Shown: positions 40,163 to 48,689 of the stretch, piece by piece
How positions within the stretch are numbered: the stretch's first letter is position 1
Layout of the letters: the number at the start of each line of letters is the position of its first letter
DNA from: Spirochaetaceae bacterium 4572_59
Lineage (GTDB): Bacteria; Spirochaetota; Spirochaetia; DSM-2461
Direction of reading: 5' to 3'
Assembly (NCBI GenBank): GCA_002084805.1
Contig: NBMC01000004.1
Span: 1 to 64,000, forward strand
Length of the DNA stretch: 64,000 nucleotides
Position numbers and translations under genes: made by a program
Notes under the pieces: model-generated
Seen by the model: only the letters and a program-made list of their open reading frames with translations
Told to the model about the DNA's origin: nothing
The model's database searches: none

Positions 40163-41491
40163 CTAGAAACGGCAGCTATTAGCATACTTATCCGGATCCA
40201 CCCAGTTCACTTCCATTTGAGAAAGCGGAATTTGACCCTTCGGATAGATAAGTGGAGATCCCATATCCAGATATGGTGCAATTTTTTTCCATGACAGTTC
40301 TGTCTCTTCTGCACTGACAAAAAGTGTCTGATCCCCCTTCATGGCATCCTGAAGAAGTTTCTGATAGGCTTCCGGGACCGTCCCGTCAAAGGACGTAGCA
40401 TAGCAGAAGTCCATATCTGTTGTGGTAATATCCATATCACTTCCGGGAATTTTTGTTGAGTGACCAATTGTAATACCCGATTGAGGCTGAATATGGAAGA
40501 TAATCCGGTTATTATCCAGTTTTCCATCTTTATTAAAGAGTAACTGGGGAACCTTTTTGAAGCTGATGACAATATTGGTAAGTTTGCGCCCCACCGCTTT
40601 ACCGGTTCTGATATAGACGGGCATGCCTGTCCAGCGATAGGTATCGATATTCATTTTCAATTCCGCATAGGTTTCTGTTTCAGAATCATCGGGAATTGTT
40701 TCTTCACTCCGGTACCCTTCATACTGCTGAATATGACAGTCCTTAATGGAAAGTGCCCGCAGGATATTCAGTTTCTGATGACGTATACTCTCAGGATCCA
40801 AAGAAACAGGGGCCTCCATGGTCAGGAGGGCCAGCAACTGCAGCAGATGATTCTGAACCATATCACGAATAATTCCTGATTTATCAAAATAGGCGCCTCT
40901 GGATTCCACGCCGATCTCTTCAAACGCATTGATCTGTATGGATTCAATATTACTGCTGTTCCATACGGGAAAGAAGATACTGTTGGCAAAGCGGAAAACC
41001 AGGATATTCTGAACAGCCTCTTTTGCCAGATAGTGATCAATCCTGTAGATCTGTGTCTCAGAATAAAACTTTTTGAGATGATCATTCAGTTTCCGGGCAG
41101 AATCATAATTGACACCAAAAGGCTTTTCAATGATAATTCTGACATTATCCTGAAATCCCTCACGATAGAGGGCTTCGGCTGTATTGCCATAGGCAGCTGG
41201 TGGCAGAGCCATAAAAACTATGATTTTATTGAAATCACCAAGGCCTTTGACCCTGTCGAAAAGGCCATCCATACCCTGATGATAATATACATTATCCGAT
41301 AGTTCAGCGGGAAGTCCGATATGTTCCCGGAAAGACTCATCCGTATAGTCAGAACGGCCATTACCAAGGACCATGCAGTCCCCCGCAATGGTACCGTTTT
41401 CGAACAGGGCTATCAGAGCAGGGATCAGCTTTCTTTTCGCCAAATCTCCTGAAGCACCCATAATCACAATGGCAGAACAGTTAATAGACAT
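40163..41491 (-). CDS. zwf: Glucose-6-phosphate 1-dehydrogenase
   Basis: First step of the oxidative pentose phosphate pathway, producing NADPH. N-terminal nucleotide motif IMGASGDLAKRKLIPAL, catalytic IYRIDHYLAKEAVQNIL (usually RIDHYLGKE; Gly replaced by Ala), and the EKPFG motif in IIIEKPFGVNYDSARKL. 442 residues, somewhat shorter than the 480-510 of many G6PDs; it is nevertheless continuous from N-terminus to the C-terminal MEVNWVDPDK. Strong Shine-Dalgarno GGGAGGG before the ATG. Confidence 0.94.
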   Translation of the reverse strand: MSINCSAIVIMGASGDLAKRKLIPALIALFENGTIAGDCMVLGNGRSDYTDESFREHIGLPAELSDNVYYHQGMDGLFDRVKGLGDFNKIIVFMALPPAAYGNTAEALYREGFQDNVRIIIEKPFGVNYDSARKLNDHLKKFYSETQIYRIDHYLAKEAVQNILVFRFANSIFFPVWNSSNIESIQINAFEEIGVESRGAYFDKSGIIRDMVQNHLLQLLALLTMEAPVSLDPESIRHQKLNILRALSIKDCHIQQYEGYRSEETIPDDSETETYAELKMNIDTYRWTGMPVYIRTGKAVGRKLTNIVISFKKVPQLLFNKDGKLDNNRIIFHIQPQSGITIGHSTKIPGSDMDITTTDMDFCYATSFDGTVPEAYQKLLQDAMKGDQTLFVSAEETELSWKKIAPYLDMGSPLIYPKGQIPLSQMEVNWVDPDKYANSCRF

Positions 41492-41514
41492 TGAACCCTC
41501 CCTCTCTTAAGTCC

Positions 41515-43218
41515 CTATTTTTTCTGTAATTTAGCCCAGGAATCTTTCAATGCAACGGTTCTGTTAAAAACAGGGTGCTGTGCACTGTGATCCCTGACAT
41601 CTGCAATAAAATATCCCTGACGGAGAAACTGGAAAGATTTACCGGCTTCGCATGCTGCCAAAGAAGGTTCTACCATACTTTCTTTAACAATAAGGGATTC
41701 CGGATTGAGATAATCCTTGTAATCCTTTCCCTCTTCCATTTCATCCATATTCTCAAGTGAAAAAAGTTTATCGTAGAGTCTTACTTCTGCTTTTACAGCT
41801 TTTTCTGCAGAAACCCAGTGAAGTGTTCCCTTCACCTTTCTTCCATCAGGAGAATCTCCCCCCCTGGTAGCAGGATCGTAGGAACAGTGAAGTTCTGTAA
41901 CATTACCGTCGGCATCCTTGATCACTTCATCACAAGTGATGAAATAGGCATGTTTCAGGCGGACTTCCCTCCCGGGAGCCAGACGAAAGAATTTCTTTGG
42001 AGCATCTTCCATAAAGTCATTCTGCTCAATATATATCTCACGGCCAAAGGGAACCATTCGCGTTCCTGCATCGGGATTGGCGGGATTATTTTCGGCTTCC
42101 AGCTCTTCGCTCTGTCCCTCTGGATAATTCGTAATCACCACTTTCAGGGGATCCAGAACAGCCATGGCCCGTTCGGCACTGCTGTTAAGCTCTTCCCGGA
42201 TAATAAACTGCAGAAAGTTGATGTCCACCAGGCTGTTTACCTTGGAGATACCGATTTCACTGCAAAAACGGCGGATAGAAGCGGGTGTATATCCTCTTCT
42301 TCTGAATCCGGAAATACTCGGCATCCTGGGATCATCCCAGTCTGACACATAATTCTCCTTTACCAGTTCCAACAGTTTTCTTTTACTCATAACCGTATAG
42401 CTCAGGTTCAAGCGGGCAAACTCAATCTGCCGGGGATGGCAGGGAACAGCTACGTTTTCCAGAAACCAATTATACAGGGGTCTGTGATTCTCAAACTCGA
42501 GAGTACAGATAGAATGAGTAATTCCTTCAATAGCATCTTCATAACCATGAGCAAAATCATACATGGGGTAGATATTCCACTTATCCCCGGTTCTGTGATG
42601 ACTTGCCTTTCTGATACGGTACATGGCGGGATCACGCATATTCATATTCAGATGGGCCATATCGATTTTTGCCCGGAGAATACATGTTCCTTCATCCAAT
42701 TCACCCTTTCTCATCTTATCAAAAAGTTCCAGGTTTTCTTCCACAGATCGATTCCGATAGGGAGAATCTGTTCCGGGTTTTGTAGGAGTTCCCCGCATAG
42801 TTCTGATCTCTTCCGCACTCTGGGAATCCACATAGGCTTTTCCTGATTGAATCAGTTCCAGAGCCCATGCATAAAGTTGATCAAAATAATCCGATGCAAA
42901 GTAGATTTTTTCATCTGTATTAAAGCCCAGCCAGCGAACATCCTCTACGATGGAATCTACATATTCCTGTTCTTCCCTGGAGGGATTGGTATCGTCAAAA
43001 CGTAGTTTGCACACACCTTTATATTCTTCTGCAATTCCAAAATTCAAACAGATGGATTTTGCATGTCCTATGTGAAGGTAACCGTTGGGTTCGGGGGGGA
43101 ATCTGGTTTGGACTTGTTGGGTTCCCTTTCCGGTTTTCAGATCTTCATTAATAATCTGACGGATAAAGTCCACGCCCTTTTTTGATTCATTTTCTGCATT
43201 GTTGTTCACGTCTGCCAT
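41515..43218 (-). CDS. glnS: Glutaminyl-tRNA synthetase
   Basis: Class I synthetase. The Rossmann fold contains [18 protein letters not shown] (HIGH) and [19 protein letters not shown]. The second ATP motif is VMSKRKL (KMSKS equivalent). C-terminal beta-barrels cover about residues 350-560. 567 residues, matching bacterial GlnRS, and RFDDTNP with the GlnRS-type N-terminal extension separates it from GluRS. Direct Gln charging implies that GatCAB is not needed for tRNA-Gln. Confidence 0.96.
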   Translation of the reverse strand: MADVNNNAENESKKGVDFIRQIINEDLKTGKGTQQVQTRFPPEPNGYLHIGHAKSICLNFGIAEEYKGVCKLRFDDTNPSREEQEYVDSIVEDVRWLGFNTDEKIYFASDYFDQLYAWALELIQSGKAYVDSQSAEEIRTMRGTPTKPGTDSPYRNRSVEENLELFDKMRKGELDEGTCILRAKIDMAHLNMNMRDPAMYRIRKASHHRTGDKWNIYPMYDFAHGYEDAIEGITHSICTLEFENHRPLYNWFLENVAVPCHPRQIEFARLNLSYTVMSKRKLLELVKENYVSDWDDPRMPSISGFRRRGYTPASIRRFCSEIGISKVNSLVDINFLQFIIREELNSSAERAMAVLDPLKVVITNYPEGQSEELEAENNPANPDAGTRMVPFGREIYIEQNDFMEDAPKKFFRLAPGREVRLKHAYFITCDEVIKDADGNVTELHCSYDPATRGGDSPDGRKVKGTLHWVSAEKAVKAEVRLYDKLFSLENMDEMEEGKDYKDYLNPESLIVKESMVEPSLAACEAGKSFQFLRQGYFIADVRDHSAQHPVFNRTVALKDSWAKLQKK

Positions 43219-43290
43219 TCCTCACCTCAATTATAAATCTATGAAAAACTATCTTAACATAAAGCCCTTTTTGGTTGAAGTACTCCAAGC

Positions 43291-43560
43291 CTATAAACGA
43301 TTTTGATAGGATTTACTTTTTTTATCTTTAACCACCCCTACCCTATTCAGGATTCCATCCAACCAGGTTTCCGCTTCATCCCGTGTTTGAAAAGAGCGGG
43401 AATTGATTTTTCTGTTCGATTTATCTGCCAGACTTCTGTCCCGCTCTTCTACATGGGAAGAGGAAAATACCCAGACCCCCTTATTATTAAAGCCCTTATA
43501 GGTAATGGAAAAAATATTTTCCAGATTCACATAGCAGCCGTCATCCACTTCGATAAACAT
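43291..43560 (-). CDS. Small unknown protein, 89 residues
   Basis: Begins MFIEVDDGCYVNLENIFSITY with AAGGAG 8 bases upstream, so translation is likely. The N-terminal half is beta-rich and the C-terminal half charged and helical (TRDEAETWLDGILNRVG). No family recognised. It lies between glnS and the divergent dehydrogenase gene. Confidence 0.6.
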   Translation of the reverse strand: MFIEVDDGCYVNLENIFSITYKGFNNKGVWVFSSSHVEERDRSLADKSNRKINSRSFQTRDEAETWLDGILNRVGVVKDKKSKSYQNRL

Positions 43561-43644
43561 GGGAGATCTCCTTTTTTGCTTGTACTTGATCGGGTTTATA
43601 AGTTTATATTAGGGTATATTATCAGTTTTATAAAGGATTGGTTT

Positions 43645-44601
43645 ATGAATATTGTTTTTCCGGATGCAGGGTCTCTCGGATCTGATCTGGATCTCTCTCT
43701 TTTCCATAATCTTGGAAACTTCATAAAATGGGAAAATACCCCTGAAAAAGAGCTGGAAGACAGAATCCGGAATGCGGATGTCATTATAACGAACAGGATT
43801 ATTCTGGATGAAGAACAGTTAAAAGCCGCAAAAAAACTGAAACTGATTGCCCTGACAGCTACGGGCTTCAACAATGTAAACAGGGAATACTGCCAAAAAA
43901 ACAGGATTGCCCTTGCCAATGTGGCATCCTACTCTACAGATAGCGTAGCCCAACATACCTTTACCATACTCCTCTACCTGCTGGAACACAGCCGCTATTA
44001 TGATGATTATATCCGTCGTGAAGCCTACCTCGAGGATCAGAGCTTTGCGAATGTCTCACGTCCCTGGAATGAAATCAACGGAAAAAACTGGGGCATTATC
44101 GGACTGGGAAGCATAGGCCGGAAAGTAGCCTCAATTGCAGAAGCCTTTGGAGCCAGAGTATTTTATTACAGTACTAGCGGGGTGGAAAGACCGGAAAAGT
44201 GGAAACGTCTCTCCCTGGAGGATCTTCTGAGAACTTCGGATATTCTCTCTATTCATGCCCCCCTGAACGGGCAGACTGAAAATCTCATCAGCTCCGGTCA
44301 GTTCAATATTATGAAAAAAAATGCCATACTGCTTAATCTGGGACGTGGTGCGATTGTGAATGAAGAGGCTCTGATTGAGGCATTAAAGGACAGAAAAATA
44401 GCAGCTGCCGGACTGGATGTTCTTTGCAGCGAACCTCCTTTACAGGGAAGCCCCCTCCTCAATTTTGTCCAGGAGGACAGACTGTTTATAACCCCTCATA
44501 ATGCCTGGGGCAGTCTTGAATCCCGGATGAGACTGGTTAAAGAAGTATATAAAAATATAACCGCCTTCAATAATGGTATAGAAAGAAACAGAATTGTATA
44601 A
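43645..44601 (+). CDS. D-2-hydroxyacid dehydrogenase family protein
   Basis: A 318-residue NAD-dependent dehydrogenase. Nucleotide-binding Rossmann motif GIIGLGSIGRKVASIAEAFGA at about 146-166; catalytic Arg in LGRGAIVNE, Glu in LDVLCSEPP and His in ITPHNAW. Members act on glycerate, hydroxypyruvate, lactate or phosphoglycerate; sequence alone does not decide, but a glycerate/hydroxypyruvate reductase-like role is plausible. The frame is open to 43303, but homology begins at ATG 43645, which has AAAGGA 7 bases upstream. It precedes the aspartokinase gene by 24 bases. Confidence 0.88.
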   Translation: MNIVFPDAGSLGSDLDLSLFHNLGNFIKWENTPEKELEDRIRNADVIITNRIILDEEQLKAAKKLKLIALTATGFNNVNREYCQKNRIALANVASYSTDSVAQHTFTILLYLLEHSRYYDDYIRREAYLEDQSFANVSRPWNEINGKNWGIIGLGSIGRKVASIAEAFGARVFYYSTSGVERPEKWKRLSLEDLLRTSDILSIHAPLNGQTENLISSGQFNIMKKNAILLNLGRGAIVNEEALIEALKDRKIAAAGLDVLCSEPPLQGSPLLNFVQEDRLFITPHNAWGSLESRMRLVKEVYKNITAFNNGIERNRIV

Positions 44602-44625
44602 AACAGATAAGTATCAGGAGTGATC

Positions 44626-46008
44626 ATGAATAAAATTGTCGTAAAATTCGGGGGATCCAACCTTAAAACCCGTGAAGATATACAAAAGATTGTTGCCACA
44701 ATCAAAATGTATGACAGACCTCTGGTGATTGTTGTCTCCGCCTTTTACGGAATAACCAACTATCTGAGCGAGGGAATCAGAACTGTTCAGAATGATGATA
44801 AGCATATCAGGGAAATGATCAGCTATGTGAAAACAATGAAAGCGGAAACCATCGAGGAGAATATTAGTGATCAGAATGCCAAAGAAGAGGCCTACAGACT
44901 TATTTCTAAACGGCTGGATCAGGTGGAACGTTTTCTCCTGGGGATCCACTACATAGGAGACATCCCCAATTTCATACAGGACAAAATACTCAGTTACGGG
45001 GAAAAACTGAGCTCCCTGCTCCTATCAATCATTCTGAAATACAACGGCATTGATGCTATGGAATTCCTACCCGAAGATATGGGCCTCTACACGGATGGGG
45101 AGTTCCGGAATGCCACCATTGATTTCGAACGGTCCGAAGCTCTTGTCAGGGAGGCCCTGAAAGAAGATAGAGTCTATGTGGTTCCCGGTTTCTACGGCAT
45201 TTCCGAAGAAGGAAAAGTCACTCTTCTCGGCCGGGGAGGCAGTGATTACTCCGCGGCGGGAATCGCCCGTTGTATCCATGCGGAATCACTGGATATCTGG
45301 AAAGATGTAAACGGCTTTATGAGCGCAGATCCCAAGATGGTGAAGAAGCCGGTCAGGGTGAGTAAATTAAGCTATACAGAAGCGGCGGAGCTCTCCTACT
45401 TCGGAGCCAAAATACTACACCCCCGGACGGTAGAACCCCTGGAAGATATGGAAATTCCCGTCCGTATTTTCAATATAGATGCCAGAGAGAGAACCCTGAA
45501 ACCACTCTCCCTTATCTCCCGCAGGGGAGAAACCGGAAAAATGCCGGCTAAAAGCGTAAGCTGCAGCGATGATTTTGCCATACTCAGGATCAGCGGGGCG
45601 GGGGTTGGATTAAAACCGGGCATACTGGCTAGGGTAACATCCTGTCTGGACAGCAAATCTATTAATATCAAATCGGTAGTAACGGCTCAGACAGCCATCA
45701 ATCTCTATCTGGAATCAGCCGATCTACGCCGCGCCGGCCAGCTCATAAAAGAACTGAACATGAAAACCATCACCCATGTCACAGAAATTGATGATATGGC
45801 GATCGTCGCCCTGGTAGGCGCAGGAATCCCCCATGAGCCGGGAACGGCAGACAGAATGCTAAAAGCTCTGGCTCAAAAAAAAATTCAGACACGGATTGTA
45901 TCCATCGGCGCCTCGGATGTTGCCTCCTATGTTGTTGTAAAACGGGATGACAGAAAACAGGCTGTTCGGGCCATTCATAAAGAGTTTTTCGAGGGAGATG
46001 AATCATGA
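44626..46008 (+). CDS. Aspartate kinase
   Basis: Phosphorylates aspartate at the head of the Lys/Thr/Met family. N-terminal KFGGSNL, then GRGGSDYSAAGIARCIHAESLDIWKDVNGFMSADPKMV, typical of aspartokinases. Two C-terminal ACT domains (about 310-460) should mediate feedback control. No homoserine dehydrogenase domain is fused. The start is ATG 44626, preceded by CAGGAG with 5-base spacing; a GTG at 44620 overlaps that site and is less likely. Overlaps the next gene by 4 bases. Confidence 0.93.
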   Translation: MNKIVVKFGGSNLKTREDIQKIVATIKMYDRPLVIVVSAFYGITNYLSEGIRTVQNDDKHIREMISYVKTMKAETIEENISDQNAKEEAYRLISKRLDQVERFLLGIHYIGDIPNFIQDKILSYGEKLSSLLLSIILKYNGIDAMEFLPEDMGLYTDGEFRNATIDFERSEALVREALKEDRVYVVPGFYGISEEGKVTLLGRGGSDYSAAGIARCIHAESLDIWKDVNGFMSADPKMVKKPVRVSKLSYTEAAELSYFGAKILHPRTVEPLEDMEIPVRIFNIDARERTLKPLSLISRRGETGKMPAKSVSCSDDFAILRISGAGVGLKPGILARVTSCLDSKSINIKSVVTAQTAINLYLESADLRRAGQLIKELNMKTITHVTEIDDMAIVALVGAGIPHEPGTADRMLKALAQKKIQTRIVSIGASDVASYVVVKRDDRKQAVRAIHKEFFEGDES

Positions 46009-46736
46009 AGTATAAACTGGAAACGATTCCGGTATGGGATGCTCTGAATGAAAACTGTGAATGCCCCTTTTGTATCTTAATGGAAAAGGCTGAAGCCCGT
46101 TATATCAAATACTACCTGGGTAACTCCGCCATGAATCCGGAAACAAGGGTGGAAGTCAATAAAACCGGTTTCTGCCCCCAGCACTTCAGCGGACTCCTCT
46201 TGGCACGCAGTCCCCAACATCTGGGCTTGATAGCCCATACCCATCTGCAGCACTGGATGGATGATCTGGATAAGAAATACCCCTCCCGGAGAAAAAGCCT
46301 CCTGGAGAGACTTTCCAGAAAGGGGCCTACACAATCAGAGGCCTTCTCTGATCATATTGATAACAGAACAAAAAGCTGCCTGATCTGTGACAGGATAGAA
46401 AGGACACTCAAGCGCTATACTTTTACCAGCGTCTACCTCTGGAAAAATGATGAAGAAGGATTCAGATCGGGCCTAGAAAGCTCAAAGGGATTCTGTATTC
46501 CTCATGCCAAAGAGCTCCTTCTGATGGGTGAAGAGATATTGAATCAACAGGAATTTTCTGAGTTTGCGACAGCCATAGAAAATCTGCAGAAAAAGAATTT
46601 TGAAAGACTGGAGGAGGAGATTAACTGGTTTACCCAGAAGTTCAAATCAGAAAATCACGATAAGCCCTGGGGTTCCGCAGAAGACGCTCATTACCGGCTG
46701 ATTCAGAAGCTGACAGGAAAGATTACAGCTCACTGA
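46005..46736 (+). CDS. DUF6062-type protein with several Cys pairs
   Basis: A 243-residue cytoplasmic protein. Cysteine/His motifs occur in two similar halves: CECPFCILMEKAE ... FCPQHFSGLL and SCLICDRIE ... FCIPHAKELL. This spacing (CxxC plus CxxH) twice suggests two metal sites, zinc or iron-sulfur, by inference. The C-terminus is helical. Function unknown. It is coupled to the aspartokinase gene by ATGA. Confidence 0.75.
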   Translation: MKYKLETIPVWDALNENCECPFCILMEKAEARYIKYYLGNSAMNPETRVEVNKTGFCPQHFSGLLLARSPQHLGLIAHTHLQHWMDDLDKKYPSRRKSLLERLSRKGPTQSEAFSDHIDNRTKSCLICDRIERTLKRYTFTSVYLWKNDEEGFRSGLESSKGFCIPHAKELLLMGEEILNQQEFSEFATAIENLQKKNFERLEEEINWFTQKFKSENHDKPWGSAEDAHYRLIQKLTGKITAH

Positions 46737-46746
46737 TTCACATTCT

Positions 46747-46775
46747 TTGATACTATAATGAAGTCATACTATAAT
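46747..46775 (+). promoter_or_regulatory. Consensus-like promoter of the permease-EIIA gene
   Basis: TTGATA (46747-46752), a 17-base spacer and TATAAT (46770-46775). The predicted start is near 46782. The 10-base word ATACTATAAT occurs twice (46750-46759 and 46766-46775), a direct repeat overlapping the promoter that might be an operator. Confidence 0.72.
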
Positions 46776-46796
46776 AAAAGCATAAAGGTGTAATAA

Positions 46797-48632
46797 ATGG
46801 ACTTAAAAAAAGGGATTTCCTTCTTTGGTGTTTTCAGCATAGCCTCCGGAGCAATGATAAGTTCCGGTATCTTTATTTTACCCGGCCTGGCATTTGCCAA
46901 AGCGGGATCAGCTGTCTTTATCTCCTACTTTCTGGCGGGAATATTGGGATTCATCGGCATCCTCAGTGTGGTGGAGCTCTCTACAGCCATGCCGAAAGCC
47001 GGTGGAGACTATTATTTTATCAACAAAACTCTGGGCCCCATGTTCGGAACAATTTCCGGATTTCTAGGCTGGTTTGCCCTCTCTCTGAAAAGCGCTTTTG
47101 CAATATTCGGCATAGCGGAGATCATCTATCTATACACAGGAATATCCCCCATGCTCTCCGGTCTTATTCTTTGCCTTTTTTTTGTTTTTATTAATATTAT
47201 AGGAGTGAAGGAAGCGGCTATATTTCAAACGATAATGATCATCGGTTTACTCTCTCTTATGCTTATCTATATTATTATTGGCATACCGAAAGTTAATATG
47301 TCCAATTTTTCACCCCTTCTTTCTTCTGGATTCAATGAGATACTCATCACCTCGGGTTTTGTTTTTATCTCCTTCGGAGGACTTTTAAAGGTGGCCAATG
47401 TGTCAGAAGAAGTCATTAATCCGAAAAGAAACATCCCCCTGGGCATGTTTTCATCTATTCTGGTTGTAACCATTCTCTATACTTTCATTACTTTTATTCT
47501 GACAGGAACTCTGGATGCGGATCAATTCAGTGGATCTATGACACCTGTTGCGGATTCAGCCAGAATCCTTGCCGGCGAAGTCGGTTATATCATCATAATC
47601 ATAGCATCCCTACTGGCCTTTTTTACAACGGCCAATGCGGGAATAATGGCAGCCTCCCGCTATCCCATGGCCCTGAGCCGGGATTCCCTGCTGCCGGGCA
47701 GTATTGCCTCAATCAATAAGCGCTACAATACACCGCTTATTTCCATATTGATTACAGGAGCGATTATCTACCTGTCCCTCCTGTTGCCTCTGGAAATGCT
47801 GGTTAAAGCAGCTTCTACGGTTATACTGACATCCTATGTGCTGACAAACCTTTCTGTCATCATCCTCAGGGAGAGTCGGATTACCAATTACAAACCCAGT
47901 TTTAAAGCCCCCTTCTATCCCTGGTTGCAGATAGGCAGTATCATCCTGTTCTCATTTTTTGTTATTGATCTGGGAGCAGCCGCTATAGAATTAAGTCTGA
48001 CATTCCTTTTTATTAGTTTTTGCGTCTATATGTTTTACGGTAGAAAGAAACAGAACCGTGAGTATGCCCTATTACATCTTTTAAAGAGAATTAGTGACAG
48101 CACACTCACTGAGGACCTACTGGAGGATGAACTGAGGGAGATCCTGATAAACAGAGATAATATCGAGCAGGATAATTTTGATAAGCTGATCAAGGAAGCC
48201 CAATTTTATGACGTTGAGGAGTCTATGGATTTCCAGCAGGTTCTTGAAAAGGTATCACAGGATATGGCCCTAAAATCAGGAATGGAAGAAGTGATGATAA
48301 AAGAAATGTTCCTACAGCGGCAGGAAGACTGTAATATGGCAATTTCTGAATTTCTGGCCATTCCCCATATTGTGATAGACGGCGAGGATAAGGTTTTCCT
48401 TCATGTAATCCGCAGCAGAAAAGGGATAAAATTCACCGAAAATGAAAATAAGGTACAGGCTGTGTTTCTCTTGGGAGGAACCAGAGAAACCCGCACTCTG
48501 CACCTGAAAACCATCGCGGCCATCGCAACCCTTGTGGGTTCGGACAAATTCAAAGAGAAGTGGCTGGAAGCGAAAACTGTAACGGAACTTAAAAACCTGA
48601 TGATCCTCACAGAAAGAAGAAGATTTAAATAA
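46797..48632 (+). CDS. APC-family amino acid permease fused to a PTS EIIA-like domain
   Basis: Residues 1-420 form about twelve membrane helices of the APC superfamily, starting GISFFGVFSIASGAMISSGIFILPG with the substrate-site helix breaks. A linker with charged helices follows. Residues about 480-600 match the fructose/mannitol type EIIA (PTS_EIIA_2): FLQRQED, MAISEFLAIPH with His524 at the phosphorylation position, then GIKF and VQAVFLLGGTRETRTLHLKTIAAIATLV. The EIIA part probably regulates transport through phosphorylation by HPr, linking amino-acid import to PTS state. 611 residues, AAGGTG before the ATG. Confidence 0.85.
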   Translation: MDLKKGISFFGVFSIASGAMISSGIFILPGLAFAKAGSAVFISYFLAGILGFIGILSVVELSTAMPKAGGDYYFINKTLGPMFGTISGFLGWFALSLKSAFAIFGIAEIIYLYTGISPMLSGLILCLFFVFINIIGVKEAAIFQTIMIIGLLSLMLIYIIIGIPKVNMSNFSPLLSSGFNEILITSGFVFISFGGLLKVANVSEEVINPKRNIPLGMFSSILVVTILYTFITFILTGTLDADQFSGSMTPVADSARILAGEVGYIIIIIASLLAFFTTANAGIMAASRYPMALSRDSLLPGSIASINKRYNTPLISILITGAIIYLSLLLPLEMLVKAASTVILTSYVLTNLSVIILRESRITNYKPSFKAPFYPWLQIGSIILFSFFVIDLGAAAIELSLTFLFISFCVYMFYGRKKQNREYALLHLLKRISDSTLTEDLLEDELREILINRDNIEQDNFDKLIKEAQFYDVEESMDFQQVLEKVSQDMALKSGMEEVMIKEMFLQRQEDCNMAISEFLAIPHIVIDGEDKVFLHVIRSRKGIKFTENENKVQAVFLLGGTRETRTLHLKTIAAIATLVGSDKFKEKWLEAKTVTELKNLMILTERRRFK

Positions 48633-48635
48633 AGA

Positions 48636-48668
48636 AAACCCTTGGGAGCTCTATGTTCCCAAGGGTCA
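48636..48668 (-). terminator. Terminator between permease-EIIA and valS genes
   Basis: ACCCTTGGGA (48638-48647) and TCCCAAGGGT (48657-48666) form a 10-bp stem with a 9-base loop. The minus strand continues TTTTCTTTATTT, so it terminates valS; it may also act on the plus strand, where the downstream tract is weaker. Confidence 0.8.
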
Positions 48669-48689
48669 TATCTTAAATATTACTCTCTT

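Noticed and set aside
43303-43644. Long N-terminal extension of the D-2-hydroxyacid dehydrogenase
   Set aside because: It is antisense to the small 89-residue gene, and the homologous domain with its ribosome site begins at 43645.
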